Positions 26,301 through 34,397 of a stretch of DNA of 64,000 nt are shown one piece after another (the first letter of the stretch is position 1; each line of letters starts with the position of its first letter). The stretch lies in contig JBFWQA010000003.1 in NCBI GenBank assembly GCA_050249695.1, positions 248,001 to 312,000 on the forward strand. The letters run 5' to 3'. The notes beneath the pieces are model-generated. The model did not search any database. It was not told where the DNA came from and worked only from the letters and a program-made list of their open reading frames with translations. Source of the stretch: JACKJP01 sp050249695. GTDB lineage: Bacteria > Pseudomonadota > Alphaproteobacteria > Rhizobiales > Tepidamorphaceae. The position numbers were made by a program, and so were the translations under genes.

Positions 26301-26623
26301 CGATCATCCAGACCATCATCCGCCTCGGCAAGGCGTTCAGCATGCAGATCGTCGCAGAGGGCGCGGAGAACGAAAACGACATCCGCTTCCTCGCCGGCGA
26401 AGGTTGCGACGTCATCCAGGGCTACTACTTCAGCCGTCCGGCACCCCTTGAGGACTTCACCGGCGACGGCATGCTGAACATTCCCGCGAAGCTGGAATTC
26501 CTCAACGGTCCGGCGCCGCTCGTGGAGAAGCTGGAACACATGGCGTTGCGCATGCGGTCGGTAGCCGACCCTGTCTCACCGGCCGAGCCGGAGAAGCCTG
26601 CCTTCGTTCGGCACGTCAACTGA
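23327..26623 (+). CDS. ammonium transporter fused to HAMP-PAS-GGDEF-EAL signalling modules
   Basis: This 1098-residue protein begins with a signal peptide (residues 1-27), followed by an Amt domain (about 45-425). The twin pore histidines H208 (VVHATG) and H364 (GVHGAAG) are kept. A HAMP-like linker (about 445-492), a PAS domain (about 510-615), GGDEF (motif 707-711, intact) and EAL (EALLRW from 836, intact, with DDFGTGYSS) follow. Other Amt-kinase and Amt-cyclase fusions act as ammonium sensors, so this one probably couples external ammonium to c-di-GMP turnover. The ATG at 23327 was chosen because it opens a signal peptide; the 39 codons upstream are AT-rich and leader-like. Confidence 0.9.
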   Translation: MVGAYLRRLALAGICLGSFAAEGYAAAPDAASLEARIAALEGASANIDYVWTLVAAALVLMMQVGFLLLEAGMVRSKNAINVAQKNLLDFVVSVVIFGAVGFMIAFGVSGGMPVGSDSRTFFLSDLSQWELVFFVFQVMFCGTAATIVSGAVAERMKLTAYILCSIVTAGLIYPVFVHWAWGAGLNDNASAFLSHMGFVDFAGSTVVHATGAWISLAACIVLGARRGRFDANGRPVRIHGHSPVLATAGALLLFVGWIGFNGGSTMAGNTGTAHIIANTVIAAGTGSAAAYIISMIQDGGQVSPDKTISGMLGGLVAITAGCYVLQPHGAMMIGILGGSAAVWANIWLERRLKIDDAVGAIGVHGAAGVVGTLGLVFFAPLENLPLDSRYDQFLVQLTGIGINFAWSFGLALIFFLALNRVYCLRVDAGSEDAGLNFAEHGSRLGIGHVEDALTNLVSGNADLNMRLPVAPGDEAERLTYLFNSLMDNIQAEEYSKVTEADARRSAEEAERLAALANATFEAIVISVNGHIVDGNHALEQLIGAPLSELKGRPLTGIFIPDDQSNLRHHFANPESPLLETFAIDRGGNAIPVEVRGREILYRGIRTRVSAISDLRERRMAEERIRHLAHHDPLTDLPNRAVFQDRLSDAIARAQRQQNKMALLLVDLDRFKDINDLHGHPAGDEVIRVTARRLKAIARSIDTVARLGGDEFAIIQRDIQFDSQAADLAHRLVLALSQPIEAAPGISLRCGGSIGIAISPDHALSMDELVTKADTALYRAKKNGRNAYFVFEKGMDIALKRRRMLDADLELALETSQFELWYQPQVSLSEAAITGFEALLRWRHPEKGLISPDDFISLAEESGKIVRIGEWALREACRTAAQTPWLRRVSVNVSPVQFRDKGFVQSVKDVLAETGLDPQRLEIEITESVLIHDDDVRALQMLHELKRQGIRIALDDFGTGYSSLSYLSRFPFDQIKIDRSFVRALSESEGAQAIIQTIIRLGKAFSMQIVAEGAENENDIRFLAGEGCDVIQGYYFSRPAPLEDFTGDGMLNIPAKLEFLNGPAPLVEKLEHMALRMRSVADPVSPAEPEKPAFVRHVN

Positions 26624-26632
26624 CCCCGAAAA

Positions 26633-26653
26633 CCGCCGCGATATGCGCGGCGG
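26633..26653. terminator. hairpin between convergent Amt-fusion and ALDH genes
   Basis: CCGCCGCG (26633-26640) and CGCGGCGG (26646-26653) form an 8-bp stem with loop ATATG. On the plus strand it is followed by CATTCTTGT, a weak T-rich tail. Confidence 0.6.
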
Positions 26654-26667
26654 CATTCTTGTCTGCG

Positions 26668-28155
26668 TTACAGCGAGATCCAGACGGACTTGGTTTCCAG
26701 ATAATCCTGAATCTGATCGCGGCCGGATTCGCGCCCGTTGCCGCTCATCTTGTAACCGCCGAAAGGCACCGCCGCGTCCATTGCCTGGTAGCAATTGACC
26801 CAGACCGACCCTGCCTGCAGACGCTGCGAAACCTTGTGCGCGGTCGAGAGATTGGTGGTCCAAACGCCGCTGCCCAGCCCGTATGTCGTGGCATTGGCGC
26901 GTTCGACGACCTCCTCGATCGTGTCGAAGACGAAGCTGGAAATGACCGGACCGAAGATCTCCTCGCGGGCGATCTTCATGTCGTCCCGCACATTTGCGAA
27001 GACCGTCGGCGGCACGAAATACCCGCCCGCCAGATCGCCGCTCGTCAAGCGCTCTCCGCCGCTGACGGCAACCGCGCCCTGGCTCTTGCCGCTCTCGATA
27101 TAGCCCATCACCCGCGACAGCTGCGCTTCGGAGACGAGCGGGCCGATCTGGGTGCCCGTGTCCAGCGGATTGCCGATCTTCAGCGAGTTGCCGACCTCGG
27201 CGACTTTCTCGATGAACTTGTCCGCGATGCCGCGCTGGACGAAGAGCCGCGTGCCGGCCGAGCAGATCTGACCCGAATTGGGGAAGACCGCCATCGCCGC
27301 GCCCCTGGCGGCGAGGTCAAGATCGGCGTCGTCGAAGACGATATTCGGCGACTTGCCGCCGAGCTCCAGCGTGACCTTCTTGATGTTGCCGGCGGCGGCG
27401 CGGAGAATTGCCTGCCCCGTCTCGGTCGATCCGGTGAAGGAAATCTTGTCGATGCCGGGATGGTTCGCCATCGCCGCGCCGACGATGTGGCCGGGTCCGT
27501 TGACGATGTTGACGACACCTGCCGGAATCCCCGCCTCCAGGCACAGTTCGCCGATGCGGATCGCCGAGAGCGGCGTTTGTTCGGCCGGCTTGAGCACGAT
27601 CGTGCAGCCGGCCGCGAGTGCCGGCCCTAGCTTCCAGAGCGCCATGCCGGAAGGCCCGTTCCACGGAATGATGGAGCCCACCACCCCGACCGGCTCCTTC
27701 AGCGTATAGCTGAAGATTTCGCCCGGCTGCGAATTCTGGATCGTGTCGCCGTGGATATCGACGGCCATGCCTGCATAGTAGCGCAGCCACGCGATCGCGC
27801 GCTGCTTCTTCGGTCCGCCGCTGGCGATCGGACAGCCAAGATCCAGCGAATCCAGAAGGATCAGATCGTCATAATGCTTCTCAACCAGTTCCGCGAGGCG
27901 CAGCAGCGCGGCCTGACGGTCAAAGGGTTTGAACCTGCCCCACTCGCCGCTGAGCGCGCGTCGCGCCGCGGCAACCGCCATGTCCACGTCGGCGGCGGTG
28001 GATTCGGTGACTTCCGCCAGCACCTTGCCGGTCGCCGGATTGTAGGTCTTGAAGGTCTTGCCGCCCTCCGACAGCGTGAACTTGCCGTCGATGAGCTGTG
28101 GCTTCACCGCATCGCCGATGGCCTTTTTCACATCTTCATTCGCAATGTGCAGCAT
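26668..28155 (-). CDS. NAD(P)-dependent aldehyde dehydrogenase
   Basis: This 495-residue ALDH-superfamily enzyme oxidises an aldehyde to the acid. The NAD-binding FTGSTETGQ, the general base in LELGGKSPN, and the catalytic Cys in SGQICSAGTR are all visible, as is EIFGPVIS. It resembles betaine-aldehyde/phenylacetaldehyde-type enzymes; the substrate is not decidable. The ATG at 28155 (MLHIANEDV) follows AGGAGA, whereas the longer frame would add 46 arginine-rich residues. It is divergent to the EthD gene. Confidence 0.9.
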   Translation of the reverse strand: MLHIANEDVKKAIGDAVKPQLIDGKFTLSEGGKTFKTYNPATGKVLAEVTESTAADVDMAVAAARRALSGEWGRFKPFDRQAALLRLAELVEKHYDDLILLDSLDLGCPIASGGPKKQRAIAWLRYYAGMAVDIHGDTIQNSQPGEIFSYTLKEPVGVVGSIIPWNGPSGMALWKLGPALAAGCTIVLKPAEQTPLSAIRIGELCLEAGIPAGVVNIVNGPGHIVGAAMANHPGIDKISFTGSTETGQAILRAAAGNIKKVTLELGGKSPNIVFDDADLDLAARGAAMAVFPNSGQICSAGTRLFVQRGIADKFIEKVAEVGNSLKIGNPLDTGTQIGPLVSEAQLSRVMGYIESGKSQGAVAVSGGERLTSGDLAGGYFVPPTVFANVRDDMKIAREEIFGPVISSFVFDTIEEVVERANATTYGLGSGVWTTNLSTAHKVSQRLQAGSVWVNCYQAMDAAVPFGGYKMSGNGRESGRDQIQDYLETKSVWISL

Positions 28156-28423
28156 GGGCAATCTCCTGTCCTTCAAGCACCGGTCTTTCTCTGGCGGGCG
28201 GCTCGTCGAAACGGAACGTGCTCGAATCGCGGGCTGAATGAACCTCCGCTCACCCTGGCGGCGAGTAAAAGGCCTGACCATACGACCTGTCAATTATCTT
28301 ACATCGGGCGATATGGCGAAGGTCTGACATCGGCTGCGTTGCATATTGGGCAGCGCCCAGGCGCAAGCCTATGGTGCCCACGACGCGAACCTCTGCGGAC
28401 ACACAGGAGAGAAGGAACGACCC

Positions 28424-28786
28424 GTGATCAAACATATCAGCTTCATCAAAAGGCACGCCAACGTCTCGCGGGAGGAATTCCGCCGCTACTGGGAAGAGGT
28501 GCACGCGCCGCTGGTGCGCGAAGCTTTGCCGACACTGAAGAAATATGTCGGGAACTTCACGATCGAGGAAGACAAGGAGAACAACTGGGGTCTGGAGACC
28601 CGCGGCAACGTGCTCGATTGCGACCTCGTGGTCGAACTCCATTTCGACAGCATCGCCGACATGCACAAATCGATGCAGGGCCCGGGCTGGCTGAACGACA
28701 AGCGCCGCGCTTCCAGTTCCACGGTCATCGACTACAAGGTGATGCAGATGGTCATCACCGAAGTCGTCGACATTCCGCTGAAGTGA
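28424..28786 (+). CDS. EthD-domain protein (dimeric alpha/beta-barrel)
   Basis: This 120-residue ferredoxin-like fold protein of the EthD family begins IKHISFIKRH and contains the conserved FRRYWEEVHAPLV helix and DLVVELHFDS strand. Relatives assist P450 ether cleavage or act as small decarboxylases and monooxygenases. The start is a GTG at 28424 with GAAGGA 8 bp upstream. Together with the ALDH and enoyl-CoA hydratase genes it suggests a small catabolic locus of unknown substrate. Confidence 0.8.
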   Translation: MIKHISFIKRHANVSREEFRRYWEEVHAPLVREALPTLKKYVGNFTIEEDKENNWGLETRGNVLDCDLVVELHFDSIADMHKSMQGPGWLNDKRRASSSTVIDYKVMQMVITEVVDIPLK

Positions 28787-28790
28787 GGGA

Positions 28791-28810
28791 AGCGGCCACG
28801 GCCGGCCGCT
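28791..28810. terminator. hairpin between convergent EthD and enoyl-CoA hydratase genes
   Basis: AGCGGCC (28791-28797) pairs with GGCCGCT (28804-28810) around a 6-nt loop and overlaps the stop codon of the hydratase. No T-tract follows. Confidence 0.45.
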
Positions 28811-29705
28811 ATTCGCCGCCGGCCTCGTCGCCGTCCTTCTTGTAGAACTCCTCCCGTCCGTGCGTGGAAGCCTTCACGCCGCTGTCGCGCTTGACCTTCA
28901 TGAAATTGAATTCGCCCGGCTCGTAGCGGATGTTCGTCGCCAGCGTGTGCAGCAGCGGGCCGTAGGTGAACTGGCCGTTGACCCCCAGCATTTCCAGCGC
29001 GAGCGACGTCGATGCCTTGCCCATCGCGATGCCGTCGCGCGGCAGTCGAACGATCTTCTCGGCCCATTGCTCCCCGACTTCGTTGAGGTCCTTGAGCGGC
29101 ACGACCCGGTTGACGAGACCTGCCGCCAACGCTTCTTCTGCGGTCCAGACTTCGGCCATCAGGAGCAATTCGCGCGCCTTGCGCGCGCCCAGCGTCATGA
29201 TTTCCCAGGCATCGAAATAGGCCGCGCCGGAAAGACCCAGGCGCTGCTCCGGATGGCCCATGCGCGTCGTATCCGCGGCGATGACGAGATCGCAGGATTC
29301 CGACAGGTATAGGCCGCCGCCCAGGCAGTAGCCCTTGGTCAGCGCCAGCGTCGGCTTGAGCGAGGAAAAGATACGCTGGAAGCGTTCCACATATTCCTTG
29401 TCGAAGGCCAGTTTCGCGCGCTGGCTGGGACGCCGGTTGCCGCCATCCGCGGCCTTCGCGCCGCCCCCCTTGGTCATGTCGCCGACTTCCGAGAAATCAT
29501 GGCCCGCGCAGAAGTCGTCTCCAGCGCCCTGCAGCACGACGACGCGGACGTCATCATCGTCCTCGGCCTTGTCGTACGCTTCCATGAGCTGGCGCCACAT
29601 GGCGTTGCTCATGGCGTTCTTCTTGTCCGGCCGGTTCAGTGTGATGTAGCCTCTGCCGTCCTTGGCGAGATAGTCGACGCTTCCTGATCCCATTGATTCT
29701 CTCAT
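28809..29705 (-). CDS. enoyl-CoA hydratase/isomerase family protein
   Basis: This 298-residue crotonase-fold protein hydrates or isomerises an acyl-CoA. The first oxyanion segment AGDDFCAGHDFSEVGD and the second, TKGYCLGGGLYLSESCDLVIAA, are clear. At the position of the second crotonase glutamate it has EQRLGLSG. An insertion of about 25 residues (KGGGAKAADGGNRRPS) follows the first loop. The start is ambiguous between ATG 29705 and ATG 29693; the longer frame is given. The CoA ester is unknown. Confidence 0.82.
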   Translation of the reverse strand: MRESMGSGSVDYLAKDGRGYITLNRPDKKNAMSNAMWRQLMEAYDKAEDDDDVRVVVLQGAGDDFCAGHDFSEVGDMTKGGGAKAADGGNRRPSQRAKLAFDKEYVERFQRIFSSLKPTLALTKGYCLGGGLYLSESCDLVIAADTTRMGHPEQRLGLSGAAYFDAWEIMTLGARKARELLLMAEVWTAEEALAAGLVNRVVPLKDLNEVGEQWAEKIVRLPRDGIAMGKASTSLALEMLGVNGQFTYGPLLHTLATNIRYEPGEFNFMKVKRDSGVKASTHGREEFYKKDGDEAGGE

Positions 29706-29893
29706 CTTCTTCCGTTGGCCGCGCGCGGCATGACGAACGCCGCCGCGATGAACATCAATGGTTCAACCTATCTTATTGAATTCGCTCTACACAAGGGCGG
29801 TCCCTTGCCCCTTCTGTGAAAAAGAGCAAGCGCGAGCGGTCGCCGAGGCGGCGGCGGCGTCAGGAATGTCGCATGGAACGGATCGGCCGGCGA

Positions 29894-31168
29894 TCAGCCG
29901 CCGGCCTTGTGGGCCACCAGAGGCACGGACCCGTCCACCCGCTCCTCGTCCTGGATGTCCCGATTGAAGGGAATGCCGAGGAGCTTCCAGGTCTGCGCCA
30001 ATGCGGCGGCGAGATCCTGAATGTCGCGCTCGCCGTGCAGCGGCGTCGGCGTGATGCGCAGGCGTTCCGTTCCGCGCGGTACGGTCGGATAGTTGATAGG
30101 CTGGATATAGATTCCGTGCGCTTCGAGCAGATGATCGGAGGCTCTCTTGCACAGTTCGGGATCGCCGACGAGCACGGGAACGATGTGCGTCGGCGTGTCC
30201 ATGACCGGAAGCCCCGCCCGGACAAGGGCCTGCTTGGTCGCCGCGGCCCGCGCCTGATGCAGATCGCGCTCGGCCGAAGACGCCTTGAGATGCCGGATCG
30301 AAGCAACCGCGGCGGCCGCGACCGCCGGCGGCAGCGCCGTGGTGAAGATGAAGCCCGGCGCGTAGGAGCGGACCGCATCGACGACCTCGCGCGAGGCTGC
30401 GATATAGCCGCCGAGCGTGCCGAAGGCCTTGGCGAGCGTGCCTTCGATCACGTCGAGCCTGTCGGCGATCCCCTCGCGATCGCAGCTGCCGCCGCCGCGC
30501 GGACCATACATGCCGACGGCATGAACCTCGTCGATATAGGTCATGGCGTTGTACTTCTCGGCAAGATCGCAGATCGCCGCGACGGGCGCGATGTCGCCGT
30601 CCATCGAATAGACACTCTCGAACGCGATGAGCTTCGCGCGGTCTTGTCCTGCGTCGGCAAGGAGCTGTTCGAGATGCTCAAGGTCATTGTGGCGGAATAT
30701 CTTCTTCTGACAGCCCGAGCGCCGGATGCCCTCGATCATCGAGGCATGGTTGAACTCGTCCGAGAGGATAAGCAGATCGGGAATGATGAGACCGATCGTC
30801 GACAGCGACGCTTCGTTGGAGACGAAGCCGGAGGTGAAGACCAGCGCTGCCTCCTTGCCGTGCAGGTCGGCCAGCTCCCGCTCGAGCTCGACGATGGGGT
30901 GGTTCGTACCCGAGATGTTGCGCGTGCCGCCGGCGCCGCTGCCAAGTCCGCGCGCGGCCTTGCACATCGCATCGACGACAATGGGATTCTGTCCCATGCC
31001 GAGATAGTCGTTGGAGCACCACACCGTGATCTCGCGCACGTCATCGCCGCGCCGGAGGATCGCCCGTGGAAATCGTCCAGCGATCCGTTGCAGGTCCGCG
31101 AATACGCGGTAGCGTTTTTCGGCGTGCAACTGGTCCACCGCGGCCTTGAAGATGTCGTTGTAGCTCAT
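29894..31168 (-). CDS. hemA: 5-aminolevulinate synthase
   Basis: This 424-residue PLP enzyme condenses glycine and succinyl-CoA to 5-aminolevulinate, the C4 route to haem used by alphaproteobacteria. The start MSYNDIFKAAVDQLHAEKRY, the WCSNDYLGMG segment, the glycine-rich GSGAGGTRNISG and the PLP lysine in GTLAKAFGTLGG are all present. It lies 84 bp after a globin gene and at the end of a run of cytochrome genes, so haem supply appears to be co-expressed with its users. Confidence 0.95.
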   Translation of the reverse strand: MSYNDIFKAAVDQLHAEKRYRVFADLQRIAGRFPRAILRRGDDVREITVWCSNDYLGMGQNPIVVDAMCKAARGLGSGAGGTRNISGTNHPIVELERELADLHGKEAALVFTSGFVSNEASLSTIGLIIPDLLILSDEFNHASMIEGIRRSGCQKKIFRHNDLEHLEQLLADAGQDRAKLIAFESVYSMDGDIAPVAAICDLAEKYNAMTYIDEVHAVGMYGPRGGGSCDREGIADRLDVIEGTLAKAFGTLGGYIAASREVVDAVRSYAPGFIFTTALPPAVAAAAVASIRHLKASSAERDLHQARAAATKQALVRAGLPVMDTPTHIVPVLVGDPELCKRASDHLLEAHGIYIQPINYPTVPRGTERLRITPTPLHGERDIQDLAAALAQTWKLLGIPFNRDIQDEERVDGSVPLVAHKAGG

Positions 31169-31252
31169 GAGCTTTCCGTGCTCCGCTTTCGTCTTTCAGG
31201 TACCGGAATGTCCCGCGTCGCCTTGCCGGACGACGCGGAACGTATCGGCCAC

Positions 31253-31705
31253 TCACCCGAACATGCGGGTGAAGAAACCTTTCTTCTCCGCCGGCGCCGC
31301 CTTGTGGGCGGCGTCCTTCATGACACCGGCTACGGTAACATAAGTTTCCGTCCAGGCATCCCTCAGTTCCGGCGTCCAGTCGGCGCCCAGTCCCTTCTCC
31401 AGCGTGTAGAGCAGCGCCGATCCGACGGTATCGTAGTGCTCGTCCTTGACGCCATAGGCGACATGTTTGGCGCCCAGTTCCTGCACCACCGGCAGGATCG
31501 TGCCGACCTGGTGCAGATTTGCGATGGCGACGCCGAGCGTCTTCATCAGCTTGCTCTTCTGATCGCCCATGTCGGCGGGAAAGAGCGGTCTGAGTTCGGG
31601 TCCGATTTCGAACAGCCGGTCATAGAATATATCGGCGGCCGTATCGGCGATCGGGGCAACCTTCTGGAAGCTTGCCTGCACCAGGCTAACTTGTTCGGGT
31701 GTCAT
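31253..31705 (-). CDS. single-domain haemoglobin (Vitreoscilla/flavoHb-like globin)
   Basis: This 150-residue globin has the proximal His in GAKHVAYGVKDEHY and the B-helix Tyr/Phe region IFYDRLFEIGPELRPLFP. It lacks the FAD/NAD reductase half of flavohaemoglobin. The ATG at 31705 (MTPEQV) has AAGGA upstream. Single-domain globins near nitrate-assimilation genes, as in Bradyrhizobium, scavenge nitric oxide. The C-terminus is lysine-rich (EKKGFFTRMFG). Confidence 0.9.
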   Translation of the reverse strand: MTPEQVSLVQASFQKVAPIADTAADIFYDRLFEIGPELRPLFPADMGDQKSKLMKTLGVAIANLHQVGTILPVVQELGAKHVAYGVKDEHYDTVGSALLYTLEKGLGADWTPELRDAWTETYVTVAGVMKDAAHKAAPAEKKGFFTRMFG

Positions 31706-31732
31706 TTCATTATTCCTTTTCAATAGGATACG

Positions 31733-32194
31733 TCATTGAAGCCCGTCAAGGGCGATGTCGTGGCCACCGGAATTGAAAACCATGAAGCGGACGGCGGCCT
31801 CGATGTCCGCGTCGGAAAGTTCGGGCTTGCCGCCACGCGCCGGCATGGTGCCGGTCGAGCCGGAAAACCCGTTCCTGGCATGTTCGAAAAGCACCGGCAG
31901 GCCCTGCTCGATGCGTTTGGACCAGAAGCGCGTGCCGGTGATCTTTGGGGCGCCGGCGATGCCGGCTCCGTGGCACACCTTGCAGGTGCCTTCCCAGACG
32001 TCCCGGCCATGGCGCAGGACTTCATTTTCGGGAACCGGCAGACGGTCGGCCGAAACGGGACCCTTGAGCCCCCGTTCCGGATAGGGCGGCATCTCCGGCT
32101 CGTTCGCCAGCGCCCTGCCTGCCCGTTCGGGGATAAGCGCCCCGCCCAGCAGCAGCGCGGCGGCGAGGGCGAGAACCGAGGGAAACTGGCCCAT
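31733..32194 (-). CDS. periplasmic c-type cytochrome, single haem
   Basis: This 153-residue class I cytochrome c has a signal peptide (MGQFPSVLALAAALLLGG) and one haem site, CKVCHG, near residue 73. The axial Met is probably in GTMPARGGKPELSDADIEAAV, the typical last-helix arrangement. It lies between the globin gene and the DUF3365 gene in the multihaem operon and probably shuttles electrons in the periplasm. Confidence 0.87.
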   Translation of the reverse strand: MGQFPSVLALAAALLLGGALIPERAGRALANEPEMPPYPERGLKGPVSADRLPVPENEVLRHGRDVWEGTCKVCHGAGIAGAPKITGTRFWSKRIEQGLPVLFEHARNGFSGSTGTMPARGGKPELSDADIEAAVRFMVFNSGGHDIALDGLQ

Positions 32195-32204
32195 CGCTGC
32201 CCCC

Positions 32205-32771
32205 TCAATCCACGGGAATGCGGATGACGACGCCACCCATCACGTCGCCGACCTTGAAATCGGTCTTCGGGCTGTCCTTGTGTCCGTTGTGGCAGGAGGA
32301 GCAGGCGGCCGCGACAGCGATGTCGGCATAGACCGCGGTGAAGTATTTGGTGCCTCCGAGTTCTTCCTCGCCGTAGAAATTCTCCCCCGGATTGTCGGCG
32401 ACATATTGCAGGCCTTCCTTCTCGATATCGGTACGCGGCGCATTCTGCTTGTTGACCGGCCACAGCGAGAGCAGGGAATAGGAGAACAGGTCGGTCTTGT
32501 CGGCGACCATTTCGGCCCCGAAGCGGAACATCTGGGCCGGCAGCGGAGCGGCCTTTTCGTCTTCGAAGAATTCCGACGCCTTGATCAGCTTGTGCTCGTT
32601 GACGAGGCGGGCGACGATCATCTTGGTGTAGATGGTGCGGTCGGAGTCCATGACCGCATGCAGCATGTCGGCCACATCCTTGGGTTCAAGCCCCTCTGCC
32701 CTGAGCGCCGTTGCAGGCACCGCGGCGACCATTGCCGCCAACGCCGCTGCCTTGATGACGAAGCGTTTCAT
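32205..32771 (-). CDS. periplasmic Tll0287-like (DUF3365) haem protein
   Basis: This 188-residue secreted protein has a signal peptide (residues 1-24) and a DUF3365/Tll0287-like domain. One c-type haem site, CSSCHNGH, lies near residue 158. The domain has a PAS-like fold and in relatives serves as a haem-based sensor or redox module. It is 10 bp upstream of the cytochrome c gene in the same operon. Its exact role is unknown. Confidence 0.83.
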   Translation of the reverse strand: MKRFVIKAAALAAMVAAVPATALRAEGLEPKDVADMLHAVMDSDRTIYTKMIVARLVNEHKLIKASEFFEDEKAAPLPAQMFRFGAEMVADKTDLFSYSLLSLWPVNKQNAPRTDIEKEGLQYVADNPGENFYGEEELGGTKYFTAVYADIAVAAACSSCHNGHKDSPKTDFKVGDVMGGVVIRIPVD

Positions 32772-32836
32772 ATCTATTTCCTTTCGTGTTGCACGGTATG
32801 TGCGATGGGTGCGCGAGGAGGGCGCGGTGATGGCTG

Positions 32837-34384
32837 TCATTCAGCCCTCCTCGTGCGCGACAATGCCCAGTCAATGCTCGGAATGTGCTTCGACGGGCGC
32901 CCGTTGAAGTTGCTTTCAACGAGTTCGGGGTCGGCCAGTGAGTCGATCGAGAATGCCAGCGAATGGCAGTTCGAGCAGACGGGCCGGATCATCTTTTCAT
33001 TGGGCCGGAAATAGGCGTTCTGGTTGTGCGTCGTGAACGCCGTGCCGTGCGCTTCCAGCTTCGGCATGTGGCAGTCGGCGCAGGTCACCCCGCTACCGGG
33101 CTCGCCGGTCCCTGCAAGCTCGGCTTCCCACAGCCGGAAATGCGGCGAGGAGAAATAAGCCTGCGTGTGCGCGTCGTCGTGGCAACCGGCGCATGCCGCG
33201 ACGGCGGCTGCCTTCAGATCCTGCTCATGCGGCCTGTGGCAGGCATTGCAGCTGCCGACCGTCAGCTGCGCGGCTTCCGGCTTCATCGGGATCAACGCCT
33301 CGCTCACCGGCAGCGGCGGCAGCGGCTCGTCCTGGAAGAGCATCGCGGCGATCTTCAGCATCGCGTTCTTCGGCTCCTTGCGCAGACCCGAAAGCTCGGG
33401 ATGGGCGCGCATGCCGTGCTTGCCTTCGACGAAGGTTGCCGCTTCCTGCTTGTGGCAGCTCTGGCAGACATCCATGCCCGGACGTTCGATCCACGCGGCC
33501 TCGAGCACCGAGGATTTTGCGCCTTCTGCATGCTTGGGCGCGTGACAACCGGCGCAATTGACGCCGGCGAGGGCGTGCGCGGAACCGGCCCAGTCTGCAA
33601 CCGCCTCCTCGTTCATGAAACCAGCCGGCGCGATCGCATCGCCCGCGGTCAGCACCTTGGCGAGGCGCGCTACGGCATCCGGCCCGGCGGCTTCCTTCTT
33701 GTCCTCGCCGGCCGCATCGCGCAGAAATGCCGTCAGTGCCGCAACCGGATCGGCTTGCCCAAGCGCGCGTCGGACGGGATCGGCTCCACGCCCGGCGGCG
33801 AGCGGCAGCACGGCGCGCTCGGCGAAGGCTTCGCCGCCCGCATGCTTGACGAGGAAATCCTCATAGAGCGCGGTATTGTCGTGATAGTTGTGGCATCCGG
33901 CCGAAGCGCAGGTTTCGAACCCGGACCCCACATGCGTCGGACGGTCTTTGTAGACGTCCTGATGACACGCGAGGCAGTAGTCGTTCGGCAGGGTCACCGC
34001 CATCGCGTTGGTGACTTCGGGCCGGTGTTCCAGATGGCATGTCACGCACATGAGGGCATCGAGATTCTCACGCCTGTCGGCGTTGCGCGGATCGCGGAAC
34101 TTCTTCACCGGATGAAAATCGTTGGAGACCTTCAACTCGTCCTCGTGACAGTTGAGGCAGGCCTTGTTCATGTCCTTTTCGATCGTCCCGGCGCCGGCGA
34201 AAAAATCGGAGGTGTGGCAGCTCTCGCAGGCAAGCTCGATCTGGTGATGCGCACCCGTCGTCCCGCCGATCAGCAGCAGGTCGCGCCTGCCGCCGACATA
34301 CATCACGCTGGCCAGCGCCGCCCCTGCGACCAACGTCAGGCCGATCCACATGAACCAGAGAAGGGCGTTGCTGGTCAGGCTCAA
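32837..34384 (-). CDS. membrane-anchored multihaem cytochrome c, 11 haem sites
   Basis: This 515-residue protein has an N-terminal membrane anchor (residues 9-31) and eleven c-haem motifs: ten CxxCH (CESCH, CLNCH, CVTCH, CLACH, CAGCH, CQSCH, CNACH, CAGCH, CADCH, CSNCH) and one CX4CH (CASAGCH) as the fifth. No CxxCK site of NrfA/ONR type is seen. A poor-haem insert of about 95 residues separates sites 5 and 6. The start is TTG at 34384, supported by AGGAGAGG 7 bp upstream and 13 bp after the flavoprotein stop. It is the likely periplasmic acceptor for that flavoprotein. Confidence 0.88.
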   Translation of the reverse strand: MSLTSNALLWFMWIGLTLVAGAALASVMYVGGRRDLLLIGGTTGAHHQIELACESCHTSDFFAGAGTIEKDMNKACLNCHEDELKVSNDFHPVKKFRDPRNADRRENLDALMCVTCHLEHRPEVTNAMAVTLPNDYCLACHQDVYKDRPTHVGSGFETCASAGCHNYHDNTALYEDFLVKHAGGEAFAERAVLPLAAGRGADPVRRALGQADPVAALTAFLRDAAGEDKKEAAGPDAVARLAKVLTAGDAIAPAGFMNEEAVADWAGSAHALAGVNCAGCHAPKHAEGAKSSVLEAAWIERPGMDVCQSCHKQEAATFVEGKHGMRAHPELSGLRKEPKNAMLKIAAMLFQDEPLPPLPVSEALIPMKPEAAQLTVGSCNACHRPHEQDLKAAAVAACAGCHDDAHTQAYFSSPHFRLWEAELAGTGEPGSGVTCADCHMPKLEAHGTAFTTHNQNAYFRPNEKMIRPVCSNCHSLAFSIDSLADPELVESNFNGRPSKHIPSIDWALSRTRRAE

Positions 34385-34397
34385 TCCCGGTCCTCTC

